Source: Rhodomicrobium lacus | Lineage (GTDB): Bacteria > Pseudomonadota > Alphaproteobacteria > Rhizobiales > Rhodomicrobiaceae | Length of the DNA stretch: 64,000 nucleotides | Assembly: GCF_003992725.1 (NCBI RefSeq) | Contig: NZ_RZNF01000012.1 | Span: forward strand, 1,178,001-1,242,000 | Direction: 5' to 3' | Part shown: one piece after another, positions 27,490-35,838 of the stretch | How the letters are laid out: the number at the start of each line of letters is the position of its first letter | How positions within the stretch are numbered: the first letter of the stretch is position 1 | Notes under the pieces: model-generated | Told to the model about the DNA's origin: nothing | Database searches by the model: none | What the model saw: the letters and a program-made list of their open reading frames with translations, nothing else | Translations under genes and position numbers: made by a program

Positions 27490-28658
27490 TGCTTCGCAAA
27501 CGATACGCCATAGCTGCTTCCGTCATCTTCGATGGCACGGAAGTTCACAAGGATCGCGCGGTCTTCATGCGAGGCGGGCGCATCCTGGACATCATGCACC
27601 CCGGAAATCTGCCCCACGGGGTGCCCGTGCGGGCTCTGCCGGAAGGTGCCTGGCTTGCTCCGGGCTTCATCGATTCGCAGGTGAACGGTGGCGGAGACGT
27701 GCTCCTGAACGACGAGCCGGGCGCCGGGGCAATGGCCGCCATCGCGGCGGCGCACCGGAAATACGGGACGACGGGCGTCATGCCGACGCTCATCACGGAC
27801 GCCCGCCAGAAGATGGTCGATGCGCTCGAAGCCGTAGACCGCGCGGCCACGCTCAATCCGGGGGTGCTTGGGCTTCACCTCGAAGGACCGTTCATCTCGC
27901 CGGAAAAGCCGGGCATCCACTGCCGCGACTACATTCGCGAGCCGACGGCTGAGGATCTGGAACTCCTTATCGCGCCGCGCGAGACGGCGACGCTCGTCAC
28001 ACTCGCTCCGGAGCGCGTCGGGGCCGGGGTGATCGCGCGGCTCGCCGACGCGGGCGTGCGTGTCTCGCTCGGCCATTCGATGGCGACCTACGAGCAAACG
28101 AAGGCGGCGCTGGATGAAGGGCTGTCCGGCTTCACCCATCTTTTCAACGCGATGCGCCCTCTCGGCGCCCGCGATCCCGGCCCCGTGGCTGCGGCGCTCG
28201 AAGCGCCGAACGCATTTTTCGGCATTATCGCGGACGGCGAGCACGTCGCGCCTGCCATGCTGCGGCTCGCGCTTCGCGGTGCCGCGCATCCGATGCTCGT
28301 CACCGACGCTATGCCGCCCGTGGGTGGAAAAGAGACGAGTTTCTCGCTGAACGGACAGGACATCAAGCTCAAGGACGGTCGCCTCACCAATGCGGCGGGC
28401 ACGCTGGCGGGATCGGCGCTCGATATGGCGTCGGCGGTGCGGAACGCGGTGGAGATGCTCGGTACGCCTCTGACGGATGCGCTTCGCTTTGCGTCGACCG
28501 AACCGGCTGCATTCCTCGGCTTCGGCGACCGGTTGGGGCGCATTTCGCCCGACTTCCGCGCCGATCTCGTCGCGTTCGATCCGAACGACATGAGAATCCA
28601 TGAGACGTGGGTGGATGGCCGCTCGACGGACATGCCGACACCCAACCCCGCAGCGTGA
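27489..28658 (+). CDS. nagA: N-acetylglucosamine-6-phosphate deacetylase
   Basis: The protein has 389 residues from the ATG at 27489, whose A is the last base of the upstream TAA stop. It is an amidohydrolase-fold enzyme: APGFIDSQVNGGGDVLLND (about 57-75), LGLHLEGPFISPEKPGIH (about 125-142; metal Glu in LEGPF), SLGHSMATYEQTKAAL (metal His), GFTHLFNAMRPLGARDPG (metal His) and MLVTDAMPPVGG with catalytic Asp. It converts GlcNAc6P to GlcN6P, the substrate of the SIS deaminase encoded just upstream. It is the last gene of the operon and converges with bioF only 3 bp away. Confidence 0.96.
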   Translation: MLRKRYAIAASVIFDGTEVHKDRAVFMRGGRILDIMHPGNLPHGVPVRALPEGAWLAPGFIDSQVNGGGDVLLNDEPGAGAMAAIAAAHRKYGTTGVMPTLITDARQKMVDALEAVDRAATLNPGVLGLHLEGPFISPEKPGIHCRDYIREPTAEDLELLIAPRETATLVTLAPERVGAGVIARLADAGVRVSLGHSMATYEQTKAALDEGLSGFTHLFNAMRPLGARDPGPVAAALEAPNAFFGIIADGEHVAPAMLRLALRGAAHPMLVTDAMPPVGGKETSFSLNGQDIKLKDGRLTNAAGTLAGSALDMASAVRNAVEMLGTPLTDALRFASTEPAAFLGFGDRLGRISPDFRADLVAFDPNDMRIHETWVDGRSTDMPTPNPAA

Positions 28659-28661
28659 CTT

Positions 28662-29795
28662 CTATTCGCTGACGCGGGGAAGCTCGTGCGCCAAGGCGTC
28701 CAGCATGTCGCTGACGGTGGCCTCGCTCGTGTTGAGGGTGAGCGAGATTCGCAGCCGTGCGGTCTTTTCCGGCACCGTCGGAGGCCGGATGGCACGGATG
28801 TCGTAGCCGTAGCTGCGCATGGCTGCCGCAAGCGCCGTTGCGCGCGTGTCCGCCCCGACGATGACGGGCACGATCTGCGAGCCGCTGCCCTCAATCCCGC
28901 AGCGCTCCTTGATGGCGGCGTTTGCGAAGGCGATCAGCCGTGTCAGCTTCTCCCGCCGCTCCGGCTCTTCCTTGCACAGGCGCAGCGCGGCGCGAACGGC
29001 GGCGGCGATCAGCGGCGACGGCGCGGTGGAGAAAATGAATGGACGCGAGCAGTTGACCAGATAATTGCGGAGCGTGCGCGACAGGCACACGAGCGCGCCA
29101 GCCGAGCCGAGCGCCTTGCCGCAGGTGTGGAGCGAAACGACGTTCTCCCGGCCTTCGAGATGCGCGCCGAGGCCGGCACCGTCCGGCCCGAAGACGCCTG
29201 TCGCGTGCGCCTCATCGATCACGAGCACGCCTTCGTTGCGGTCCGCGATAGCGGCGAGGTTGTCGAGCGGCGCGCGGTCGCCATCCATGCTGTAGAGGCT
29301 TTCGACCGCGATCCAGGCGCGCCCTTTGCCGCCCCCCGCCCGCCACGCGCGGATGCGATCTTCCACCGCGTTCGCGTCGTTATGCGCGGCTTTTGCGATT
29401 TCAGCCTTGCCCGCACGCATGCCGTCATGCGCGCTTGCATGGATCAGCGCATCGTAAACCACAAGGTCGCCGCGTTTGGGCAGCGCCGCGAAGATCGCGT
29501 AATTCGCCTGAAAGCCGTTCGAGAAGAACAGCGCGCTTTCCGCGCCGAAGAACTTCGCCGCGTCGGCTTCGAGACTCTCATGTTCGGAGTAATTGCCGCG
29601 GAGAAGCCGCGACCCGCCCGCGCCGATGGCAATGCCGCGTTCGAGCGCGGCAAGCACGGCATCCTTCAGTTCATGCGATTCAGCCAGGCCCAGATAGTCG
29701 TTTGACGTGAAGTCGTAGCCGGACGGAAGGGTGAGCTGGCGAAGCCGCCCCCGCTCCTCCAACCGTGCCAGCGCGTCTTCATAGGGCCGCAGCAT
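28662..29795 (-). CDS. bioF: 8-amino-7-oxononanoate synthase
   Basis: The protein has 377 residues. This PLP-dependent alpha-oxoamine synthase makes 8-amino-7-oxononanoate from pimeloyl-ACP/CoA and alanine in biotin synthesis. Motifs: [15 protein letters not shown] (about 29-43), [19 protein letters not shown] (about 58-76), [42 protein letters not shown] (PLP Asp and His) and [12 protein letters not shown] with the Schiff-base lysine. Its start lies 17 bp inside the end of bioB, so the two are coupled. It is the BioF counterpart to the CqsA-type paralogue at 7656-8915. No other bio genes are present. Confidence 0.94.
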   Translation of the reverse strand: MLRPYEDALARLEERGRLRQLTLPSGYDFTSNDYLGLAESHELKDAVLAALERGIAIGAGGSRLLRGNYSEHESLEADAAKFFGAESALFFSNGFQANYAIFAALPKRGDLVVYDALIHASAHDGMRAGKAEIAKAAHNDANAVEDRIRAWRAGGGKGRAWIAVESLYSMDGDRAPLDNLAAIADRNEGVLVIDEAHATGVFGPDGAGLGAHLEGRENVVSLHTCGKALGSAGALVCLSRTLRNYLVNCSRPFIFSTAPSPLIAAAVRAALRLCKEEPERREKLTRLIAFANAAIKERCGIEGSGSQIVPVIVGADTRATALAAAMRSYGYDIRAIRPPTVPEKTARLRISLTLNTSEATVSDMLDALAHELPRVSE

Positions 29796-30798
29796 GAACC
29801 GTTTCCCGGCCAGCGCACGTTTCGGTGCGATCCTCTCGTTTCAGTTCCATCGGCGACAGGCCGAGCTTTGCAAACAGTTGCGCGTCCGAGCCTTCTTCCG
29901 TGTTCTCCGTGGTAAGCAGCGTGTCGCCCATGAAGATCGAGTTCGCGCCCGCAAAGAAGCACAGCGCCTGCGTTTCGTCGCTCATTTCCGCGCGGCCAGC
30001 CGAAAGCCGGACCATGGAGCGAGGCATCATGATGCGCGCGAGCGCTATCGTGCGAACGAAGGCGATCGGATCGACGGGCGGCACGTTTTCGAGCGGCGTT
30101 CCCTCGACGGGCACGAGCTGATTGATCGGCACGCTCTCCGGGGCCTGCGGCAGGTTCGCAAGCGTAACGAGCATGTCGAAGCGGTCTTCCGGTTCCTCGC
30201 CCATGCCGAGAATGCCGCCGCAGCAGATCTTGATGCCCGCCGCGCGCACGCGGTCCAGCGTCTCCAGCCGATCCGCGAAGGTGCGCGTCGTTATGATTTC
30301 CTTGTAATAGCGCTCGGACGTATCGATGTTGTGGTTGTAATAGTCGAGCCCGACCGCGGCGAGGCGCTTCGCATGCGCGTCCGACAACATGCCGAGCGTC
30401 ATGCAGGTTTCGATGCCGAGCGCCTTCACGCCCGTCACCATGGCGCAGATCATGTCGAGATCGCGCTCCTTCGGACTGCGGAAAGCCGCGCCCATGCAGT
30501 AGCGCGACGCACCCGCCGCTTTCGCCTTGCGCGCCTCTTCGATGACGCGCTCGACCTCCATGAGCTTCTCTGCCGAAAGCCCGGTCTTGTGATGCGCCGA
30601 CTGGTTGCAGTAAGCGCAATCCTCCGGGCATCCGCCCGTCTTGATCGACAGAAGGCGGCTTATCTGGACCTTGTTCGGCTCGAAATAGCGGCGGTGCAGG
30701 CTGTGAGCCTGAAAGATGAGATCGTTGAACGGCTGGTCGTAAATTTCCTGCGCTTGCGAGCGCGTCCAATCGTGCCGTTCGTCACTGGTGCGGGACAC
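29779..30798 (-). CDS. bioB: Biotin synthase
   Basis: The 339-residue radical-SAM enzyme inserts sulfur into dethiobiotin. The radical-SAM cluster motif is C-x3-C-x2-C in [18 protein letters not shown] (about residues 53-70). Other signatures are [51 protein letters not shown] (about 155-171), [18 protein letters not shown] with the [2Fe-2S] cysteine, and [29 protein letters not shown]. The start is GTG at 30798. The protein has a short extra tail after LKREDRTE compared with many homologues. It is the first gene of a bioB-bioF pair. Confidence 0.96.
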   Translation of the reverse strand: MSRTSDERHDWTRSQAQEIYDQPFNDLIFQAHSLHRRYFEPNKVQISRLLSIKTGGCPEDCAYCNQSAHHKTGLSAEKLMEVERVIEEARKAKAAGASRYCMGAAFRSPKERDLDMICAMVTGVKALGIETCMTLGMLSDAHAKRLAAVGLDYYNHNIDTSERYYKEIITTRTFADRLETLDRVRAAGIKICCGGILGMGEEPEDRFDMLVTLANLPQAPESVPINQLVPVEGTPLENVPPVDPIAFVRTIALARIMMPRSMVRLSAGRAEMSDETQALCFFAGANSIFMGDTLLTTENTEEGSDAQLFAKLGLSPMELKREDRTETCAGRETVHAAAL

Positions 30799-30885
30799 TT
30801 GAGGCGAACCCCCTTTTTTGAATTCCCGGCGTTTGTAGCCCTCCTGACCGTCCCGCGCAACAAACCGGGATGACGCGCCGCGCGA

Positions 30886-32787
30886 TCAGGACGCGATCTT
30901 GACGGGAACCGTCTCGGCGAAGCGTTGCTTCGACACGCGCTTGTCGAAAACGACGCGCTTGGCGGGAAAGCGAATGGATACCTCGGTACCTTCGCCGGGC
31001 GTGCTGTCGACCGTGAGCGTGCCGCCGTGCAGTTCGGTCAGCCGAACCGCGAGCGGAAGGCCGAGCCCCGCTCCCTCATAGCGGCGAGACAGTCCGTTTT
31101 CCACTTGCCGGAACAGTTCAAGCGCCTGCCGGATTTCGTCGCAGCTCATACCGATGCCGGTGTCGCGGATCTTGATGCAAAGGCCTCCATCCCATTCGGG
31201 TGTCGCGGAAACCACGACGCGGCCGCCCTGAGCGGTAAACTTGATGGCGTTTGAAAGGAGGTTGACGAGGATCTGCTTCAGCTTGCCCTTGTCGCCCCTC
31301 AGCACGACGCCCAGATTGCGGGCGGGCGCGGCAAGGAGGACGCCTCCCGCCAGCGCCTGATTTTGCACCGCCAGAAGGCTGCGGTGAATGAGCGTGTCAA
31401 GGTTGATCTCATCCTCGTGCAGTTCGAGCTTGCCCGCCTCGATGCGGGTCACGTCGAGAATGTCGTTGACGATGTTGAGAAGGTGCGTGCCCGACTTGTG
31501 GATGTCGGCAGCATAGGACGCGTAGCGGTCGATATCGTTGCCGATCATCTTGTCGCGAATGATCTCCGAGAAGCCGAGGATGGCGTTCAGCGGCGTTCGC
31601 AGCTCGTGGCTCATATTCGCGAGGAAGGCCGATTTCGCTTCGTTCGCCTGTTCCGCGCGCCTTTTCGCGGCGACGAGTTCCGCGTTGGTCCTGCGGAGCT
31701 TCACGCGTTCGTTCGCCAGTTCCTCGCTGATGGAAAGAAGCGCGGCGTGCTCCATCCGCACCTTGTCGCTTTCGCGGTCGAGGGCGCCTTCCTGGGCGAC
31801 GCGCTTGTTGATCTCACGATTGAGCATGATCGCCATGAAGAACGGGAGGCACAGCGCCGCAAGGCCGAGGCCGACGAAAGTAAGCTCCTGCCGGCGCGCC
31901 GGCGCCAGAACCTCATCGCGGCCGACCCCGGATACTATGGTCAGCGGAAGATCCGGAAACTTGCGAAAATGCTGGATGCGAACGATACCGTCAGGGGAGC
32001 CGTTTCCCATAAAGTAACCGGTCCGCGCGTCCGCCGAATGGGAAATAACATCAAGCGTCTCGGGACTGAGCGAGGGAAAGGAAATGTCGAGCCCACCGGC
32101 TTTCGTATATCGCGCCAAACGCACGCCGTCGGCGCGGATAAGGCTTATGGCCGTCGTTTCGCCCATATGGATCTTGCGATGCAGCGTTGTGAGAAGACTA
32201 GGTGTCAGAGACGCAACCACCACGCCCGCGAATTTGCCGTTCTTCTCAAGCCGCAGCGATAACGGGATGACGGCTCTTTCAGACAGTCTGCCGCGGACTG
32301 GGGCACCGATATAAAGGTCCGCATCGCCGTCTTTCTGCACTCGAAAATAGTCGCGGTCTGCCAAACTCGGCTCGGCCTGACTGCGGGGAACGGTCGTCGA
32401 CACGATGTTGCCCTCGGCATCCGTGACGGTGAGGTCGATCGAAGGCGCGCCGTAAACGGGCGCGGCGGACCTTGTTTTTTCGAGATCGAGGGGGGTGCCC
32501 CCTTCAAAACTGCGCTTGACCTCGACTGCGGCATTCGCCGCGGCCTCGAAATTGGTGCGGATCTGCTCTTCGAAGCTCGCCGACATATTGGCGGCATCGA
32601 CCTTGGCGCGCTTCAGCGCGTCATGTCGTTCATTGATGATCGCCTCGCCGACGAGCACGCAGATCGCCACCATGATCGCAAGGCTGAAGGCTACGATCCG
32701 ATGCTTGGCCTTTCTTGCCGCAGCCCAGCGAGACGCTTCACGCGGCGTAATGGGGCCCGGGTCTTTGGGAATTGATCGCCATATCAC
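30886..32787 (-). CDS. Membrane sensor histidine kinase with a periplasmic dCache-like domain
   Basis: The protein has 633 residues from a GTG at 32787 with AGGGA upstream; an upstream TTG at 32889 is possible. TM1 is IVAFSLAIMVAICVLVGEAII (about 30-50) and TM2 is LTFVGLGLAALCLPFFMAIML (about 305-325). The ~250-residue loop between them has SLADRDYFRVQKDGDADLYIGAPVRG, typical of dCache sensors. A coiled coil leads to the H-box AFLANMSHELRTPLNAILGFSEII (about 385-408), then N box LVNLLSNAIKFT, G1 IRDTGIGM and G2 GAGLGLPLAVRLTELHGG. No cognate regulator is adjacent, so it is an orphan here. The signal sensed is unknown. Confidence 0.9.
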   Translation of the reverse strand: MIWRSIPKDPGPITPREASRWAAARKAKHRIVAFSLAIMVAICVLVGEAIINERHDALKRAKVDAANMSASFEEQIRTNFEAAANAAVEVKRSFEGGTPLDLEKTRSAAPVYGAPSIDLTVTDAEGNIVSTTVPRSQAEPSLADRDYFRVQKDGDADLYIGAPVRGRLSERAVIPLSLRLEKNGKFAGVVVASLTPSLLTTLHRKIHMGETTAISLIRADGVRLARYTKAGGLDISFPSLSPETLDVISHSADARTGYFMGNGSPDGIVRIQHFRKFPDLPLTIVSGVGRDEVLAPARRQELTFVGLGLAALCLPFFMAIMLNREINKRVAQEGALDRESDKVRMEHAALLSISEELANERVKLRRTNAELVAAKRRAEQANEAKSAFLANMSHELRTPLNAILGFSEIIRDKMIGNDIDRYASYAADIHKSGTHLLNIVNDILDVTRIEAGKLELHEDEINLDTLIHRSLLAVQNQALAGGVLLAAPARNLGVVLRGDKGKLKQILVNLLSNAIKFTAQGGRVVVSATPEWDGGLCIKIRDTGIGMSCDEIRQALELFRQVENGLSRRYEGAGLGLPLAVRLTELHGGTLTVDSTPGEGTEVSIRFPAKRVVFDKRVSKQRFAETVPVKIAS

Positions 32788-33004
32788 GAAAGACGTCCCT
32801 AAACTGCCATAAAAATGGGTTAAGTCCGGTAATAGTTTCTCACGCGACAGGTATAGATCATAAAATACAACTTCGATGCGCAAAATCAATCAAGCCATTA
32901 CCACAAAGTAAATAGCATATCTTGTCATTTAGACAAATAATACAGATCTCTGCCCTTGACCTCAAAGCTGCCGGTCCACGAAAACTGCTTTGATGGAAAC
33001 AATT

Positions 33005-33030
33005 GAGGCGCGCCTGGTCTTGCGCGCCTC
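33005..33030 (-). terminator. Probable terminator of the 33039-33539 gene
   Basis: GAGGCGCGC (33005-33013), an 8-nt loop and GCGCGCCTC (33022-33030) form a perfect 9-bp stem directly after the stop codon of the minus-strand gene. On that strand it is followed by AATTGTTT, an imperfect T-tract. Confidence 0.55.
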
Positions 33031-33038
33031 CTTAAAGG

Positions 33039-33539
33039 TTACGCAGCGAGCTTGAGCGCCCCGGAGATCTCGGACAGCGTTGCCTTTTCGGCGTCGCTCA
33101 CCTTCACCCCTCCGAAGCCGAGAAAGTTGCCGCCTTCGGAGGCCGCATCAGCGACTTTCTGGCTTATATGATAAAGCCACTCCTTCACCGCCGGAGCATC
33201 CTGCGGCGCTTTCGCTTCTAGGATCGCCGCGACTTCCCGAAGCGTCTCGATGGATTTCGCCTTGAGGACAGAGGCGTCGACGTTTGCGCCGAGCCGCGCC
33301 TTGAGAGCTTCCCGCGCGTCGGTGCGACCTTGCGAAGTTTCGAAGTCCTCGACAATCGAGCGGATCAATTCGTTCGGCCCCCGCCGCCCCTCGATCAGGG
33401 CCTGACTGGCGGCGAAGCTCTCCTTGACCAGGCCGATAATGCCGTTCGGTTCGGCAGCCGTGACCGCCAGCCCCGAGAGGACGGCGCCATCGAGCAGAGT
33501 TTTCCATTCTTCCGGCGTGAAGTCATTTTTCGTGGCCAT
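33039..33539 (-). CDS. Conserved-looking cytoplasmic protein of unknown function
   Basis: The protein has 166 residues from the ATG at 33539 (MATKNDFTPEEWKTLLDGAVL), with a purine-rich GAAAGAGAG upstream; the frame extends to 33650 but the upstream part looks non-coding. It is mainly helical with no signal peptide. Readable features are LSGLAVTAAEPNGIIGLVKESF near the N-terminus, LREVAAILEAKAPQDAPAVKEWLYHISQKVADAASEGG, and a C-terminal LGFGGVKVSDAEKATLSEISGAL. I do not recognise a named family. A hairpin follows it, so it is probably monocistronic. Confidence 0.7.
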   Translation of the reverse strand: MATKNDFTPEEWKTLLDGAVLSGLAVTAAEPNGIIGLVKESFAASQALIEGRRGPNELIRSIVEDFETSQGRTDAREALKARLGANVDASVLKAKSIETLREVAAILEAKAPQDAPAVKEWLYHISQKVADAASEGGNFLGFGGVKVSDAEKATLSEISGALKLAA

Positions 33540-33756
33540 GTCCGGTCTCTCTTTCCTGAGCGAATAGCGGGATTGGCGAGACGAGAACACGTATTCTCTC
33601 GTCCCTCCGGTTATTTCAGGAAACGAGCTTAGCAAAAACAGACGCAGCATAAATAGCGCAGGATTAGTTCGTTTAATATTCGGTATATTATTGCATACCG
33701 GTATAACTTATTTGATTGCGCTTTTGGATACAATAAGAGGGCAAGTCTTCGATCGA

Positions 33757-34428
33757 TCAGGAGCTGCGCCTCTTGTCGATAAGCCCGGCCTCGATCGCCA
33801 CCCGGATCAAGTCGGCGGTGGTTCTGACGTTGAGCCGTTTGAGCGCTCTCGCCCGATGTGCTTCCACGGTTTTCGTGCTGAGGCCAAGAATACGCGCCAC
33901 ACCCTTGTTGGGCTGACCGGAAGCCAGAAGCCCGACGACCTCCCGTTCTCTCGCTGAAAGTTGATCCACGAGCGCCGTGGTCTGGGCCGCGCCCGCCTGC
34001 CTGGGAGGCTCCGGGCTCATCGCCCCGCCGGTCCGGATGATTTCGTCCGAAATTCGCCTCAGGCGCAGACTCCCTGCCAGTTTCTTTTCGGAATCATCAT
34101 GGGAGGGATAGCAATAGATCGTGTAAAGTCTCGATTCCGCATCCCAGGAAATCAGCAGCGACGATTTCTCAACCGGCGAAGCGTCGGTGACGACCGACAC
34201 CGACGGAAGCGTCAGCTTGCCCGCCGCTTTTTTCTGGAGGGCGGCGATCTTGGGAGCCAGCCCCCTGAATGGAGAGAAGGTGTCGCAAACGGCCGTTCCT
34301 GCGGGTAGGCAACTCGCGAGCTTCCCCGTGGAGAAGATCACCGCCTGCCCCGCATCGGCGAGGGCCAATCCAAACCCGCTCTGCTCGAACATGGCCAACG
34401 TCGCCGTATCCGTATCGATTTCGGTCAT
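33757..34428 (-). CDS. LuxR-type regulator of the small-GTPase module
   Basis: The protein has 223 residues. The C-terminal GerE/LuxR HTH is complete (about 157-215): LSAREREVVGLLASGQPNKGVARILGLSTKTVEAHRARALKRLNV. The N-terminal ~145 residues resemble a PAS-like or related sensing fold (MFEQSGFGLALADAGQAVIFSTG; SSLLISWDAESRLYTIYCYPSHDD) but lack a receiver-domain phospho-Asp. Its ATG at 34426-34428 overlaps the stop of the GTPase gene as ATGA, so it is translationally coupled to the GTPase. It may control the module itself or the divergent OmpA-domain operon. Confidence 0.85.
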   Translation of the reverse strand: MTEIDTDTATLAMFEQSGFGLALADAGQAVIFSTGKLASCLPAGTAVCDTFSPFRGLAPKIAALQKKAAGKLTLPSVSVVTDASPVEKSSLLISWDAESRLYTIYCYPSHDDSEKKLAGSLRLRRISDEIIRTGGAMSPEPPRQAGAAQTTALVDQLSAREREVVGLLASGQPNKGVARILGLSTKTVEAHRARALKRLNVRTTADLIRVAIEAGLIDKRRSS

Positions 34429-34940
34429 AAGGCAAGCCCCCGCTCAACGCAGTGCCGCGCGATTTCGGCGAACGCGTCAAGCACCAGATATCCCGTCTTC
34501 GCGCTGGTCCAGACAAAATCGACGCCGATAGCCGCCGGCATCAGCGTGCTGGCTGGGCTTGTCAGAAGATCGGCCTTGTTCATGACGATCTTGGCAGGAC
34601 GTCCCGGAAACTCGCGCTCGAAGCCGCCCCAGAGATCTACCGCAGCCTTCTGGGTCAAGGGGCGCGACACGTCGGACACGATGAGCGCACCGGTGGCGCC
34701 TTCAGAATAGATGTGGCGATAGATATCCTGCGAATAGTCGCCGTCTATATCCCAGATCAGGAGGTTGACGTCCACGAGCAGGCCGGAGACACGGGCCTTG
34801 AGGGTAAAATCGAAAATGTCGACTCCGATTGTCGCTTTGTAGCTTGAATCGAAGGTTCCAAACACGAGGCGCCTCGCGAGCGACGTTTTGCCAACCCCGA
34901 CTTCGCCCAGCAGTAACAGCTTTATCGCCTTATTCTTCAT
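34425..34940 (-). CDS. Rab/Roc-like small GTPase
   Basis: The 171-residue protein is a stand-alone Ras-superfamily GTPase. All five G motifs are visible: G1 GEVGVGKTS (12-20), G2 Thr37 in YKATIGVDIF, G3 DIDG (64-67) in LIWDIDGDYS, G4 NKAD (121-124) and G5 TSAK (145-148). The residue after the G3 glycine is Asp (D68) where Ras and Rab have catalytic Gln, so intrinsic hydrolysis may be weak or need a partner. There is no C-terminal prenylation motif. It is joined by ATGA overlaps to the gene before (34937-35188) and after it (LuxR). The function is unknown. Confidence 0.88.
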   Translation of the reverse strand: MKNKAIKLLLLGEVGVGKTSLARRLVFGTFDSSYKATIGVDIFDFTLKARVSGLLVDVNLLIWDIDGDYSQDIYRHIYSEGATGALIVSDVSRPLTQKAAVDLWGGFEREFPGRPAKIVMNKADLLTSPASTLMPAAIGVDFVWTSAKTGYLVLDAFAEIARHCVERGLAL

Positions 34941-35188
34941 GAGGCATGCTCGCGTTTAATTTTCCGATCGCGCATACCACTTGGCGCGCCCTGAGGTGGA
35001 ACCCTCACCGAACCCTTCATAAGATCGTTTAAAGTCAAGCAAGCGTTCAACATAATCCTTTGATTTTCTATGATGTTCCACAACCCTTCCCCTAACGCCC
35101 CTAATGTGACATCTAGGGAATTCTCCTTAGTCGACTTGGTAGTGACGGCATGCTCTTTAGGGGTTTCCTTTTGCAGGAGCCCAGTCAT
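34937..35188 (-). CDS. Small leader protein coupled to the GTPase gene
   Basis: The frame allows up to 83 residues from an ATG at 35188, but that start would overlap the divergent gene's ATG at 35187. An internal start is therefore possible: TTG in GEGLWNII after AGGGGAAGGG, or ATG in MLNACLTLNDLMKG. The best evidence that it is translated is its stop, which overlaps the GTPase ATG as ATGA. The core ENQRIMLNACLTLNDLMKGSVRVPPQG is helical then extended, with a basic tail. No family is recognised. Confidence 0.45.
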   Translation of the reverse strand: MTGLLQKETPKEHAVTTKSTKENSLDVTLGALGEGLWNIIENQRIMLNACLTLNDLMKGSVRVPPQGAPSGMRDRKIKREHAS

Positions 35189-35423
35189 GCGCAATAATAC
35201 GCCGAGCTATATCGTGCTAGCAGAATATCTTGTCGAAGACGAATATTCACGAATTTCTGCCGTGAAGCTGGCTCGGCTGCTTTCGTTTGCTATGGCAGAT
35301 TTCGAGCAGCTCGGCATGGCGGATTGGAACGAAAAGATCGAGGAGTGCATCAGAGCCTTGATGCTTAGATATAAGCTCAGCCCCGAGGAGCTTTTCCGCG
35401 ACGCGCGCGATTCGCTTCAATAG
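35187..35423 (+). CDS. Small acidic protein, first gene of the OmpA-domain arm
   Basis: The protein has 78 residues from the ATG at 35187 with a strong AGGAG 7 nt upstream. It is helical and acidic: YIVLAEYLVEDEYSRISAVKL, LLSFAMADFEQLGMADWNEKIEECI and ALMLRYKLSPEELFRDARDSL. No domain is recognised. It starts back-to-back with the minus-strand arm of the GTPase module and is followed, 112 nt later, by the coiled-coil and OmpA-domain genes. The good RBS and the protein-like composition make it likely real. Confidence 0.65.
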   Translation: MRNNTPSYIVLAEYLVEDEYSRISAVKLARLLSFAMADFEQLGMADWNEKIEECIRALMLRYKLSPEELFRDARDSLQ

Positions 35424-35535
35424 CGACCGATCCAAGCGCCCACAGCGACGGTAAGGTAAACAAACGATCTTTTTTTGACCCACGATTTTATGTGGTATTG
35501 AATCATATTGCATAGATGCCGGGCAGGTGGGTGAC

Positions 35536-35838
35536 ATGCTCTCAGATTCGACCGAGACCGCCGACGACGGGTCGGCGCCGGAAATACTTATCATAAAAGA
35601 CATCATATTACGCGATCTACGCCGCGCGCACGAAGCGCGCATGGCGGGCATCGAAGAGCGCCTTTCGATGTTTGAGCAGGAGTGCCGCGCTCGGTTCCAG
35701 TCCATCGAAAAGCGGATCGACAGCCTTGCGGCGGCGTCCGAGCACTCGCAGAAAGAGGCCCTTTCCGATCTCAGCAAGGCAATCGGCGACATTGCCGGCC
35801 GCTTGCGGCTTGAGCGGGCGGCGGACGATGTCGGTTAA
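35536..35838 (+). CDS. Small coiled-coil protein upstream of the OmpA-domain gene
   Basis: The protein has 100 residues from the ATG at 35536 (AGGTGGG upstream; a GTG at 35527 is the alternative). After an acidic N-terminus (MLSDSTETADDGSAPE) it is one long predicted coiled coil: IIKDIILRDLRRAHEARMAGIEERLSMFEQECRARFQSIEKRIDSLAAASEHSQKE. Its end overlaps the OmpA-domain gene by 11 bp, which points to coupled translation and a shared complex. Unknown function; a scaffold between the membrane protein and the GTPase is one possibility. Confidence 0.75.
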   Translation: MLSDSTETADDGSAPEILIIKDIILRDLRRAHEARMAGIEERLSMFEQECRARFQSIEKRIDSLAAASEHSQKEALSDLSKAIGDIAGRLRLERAADDVG

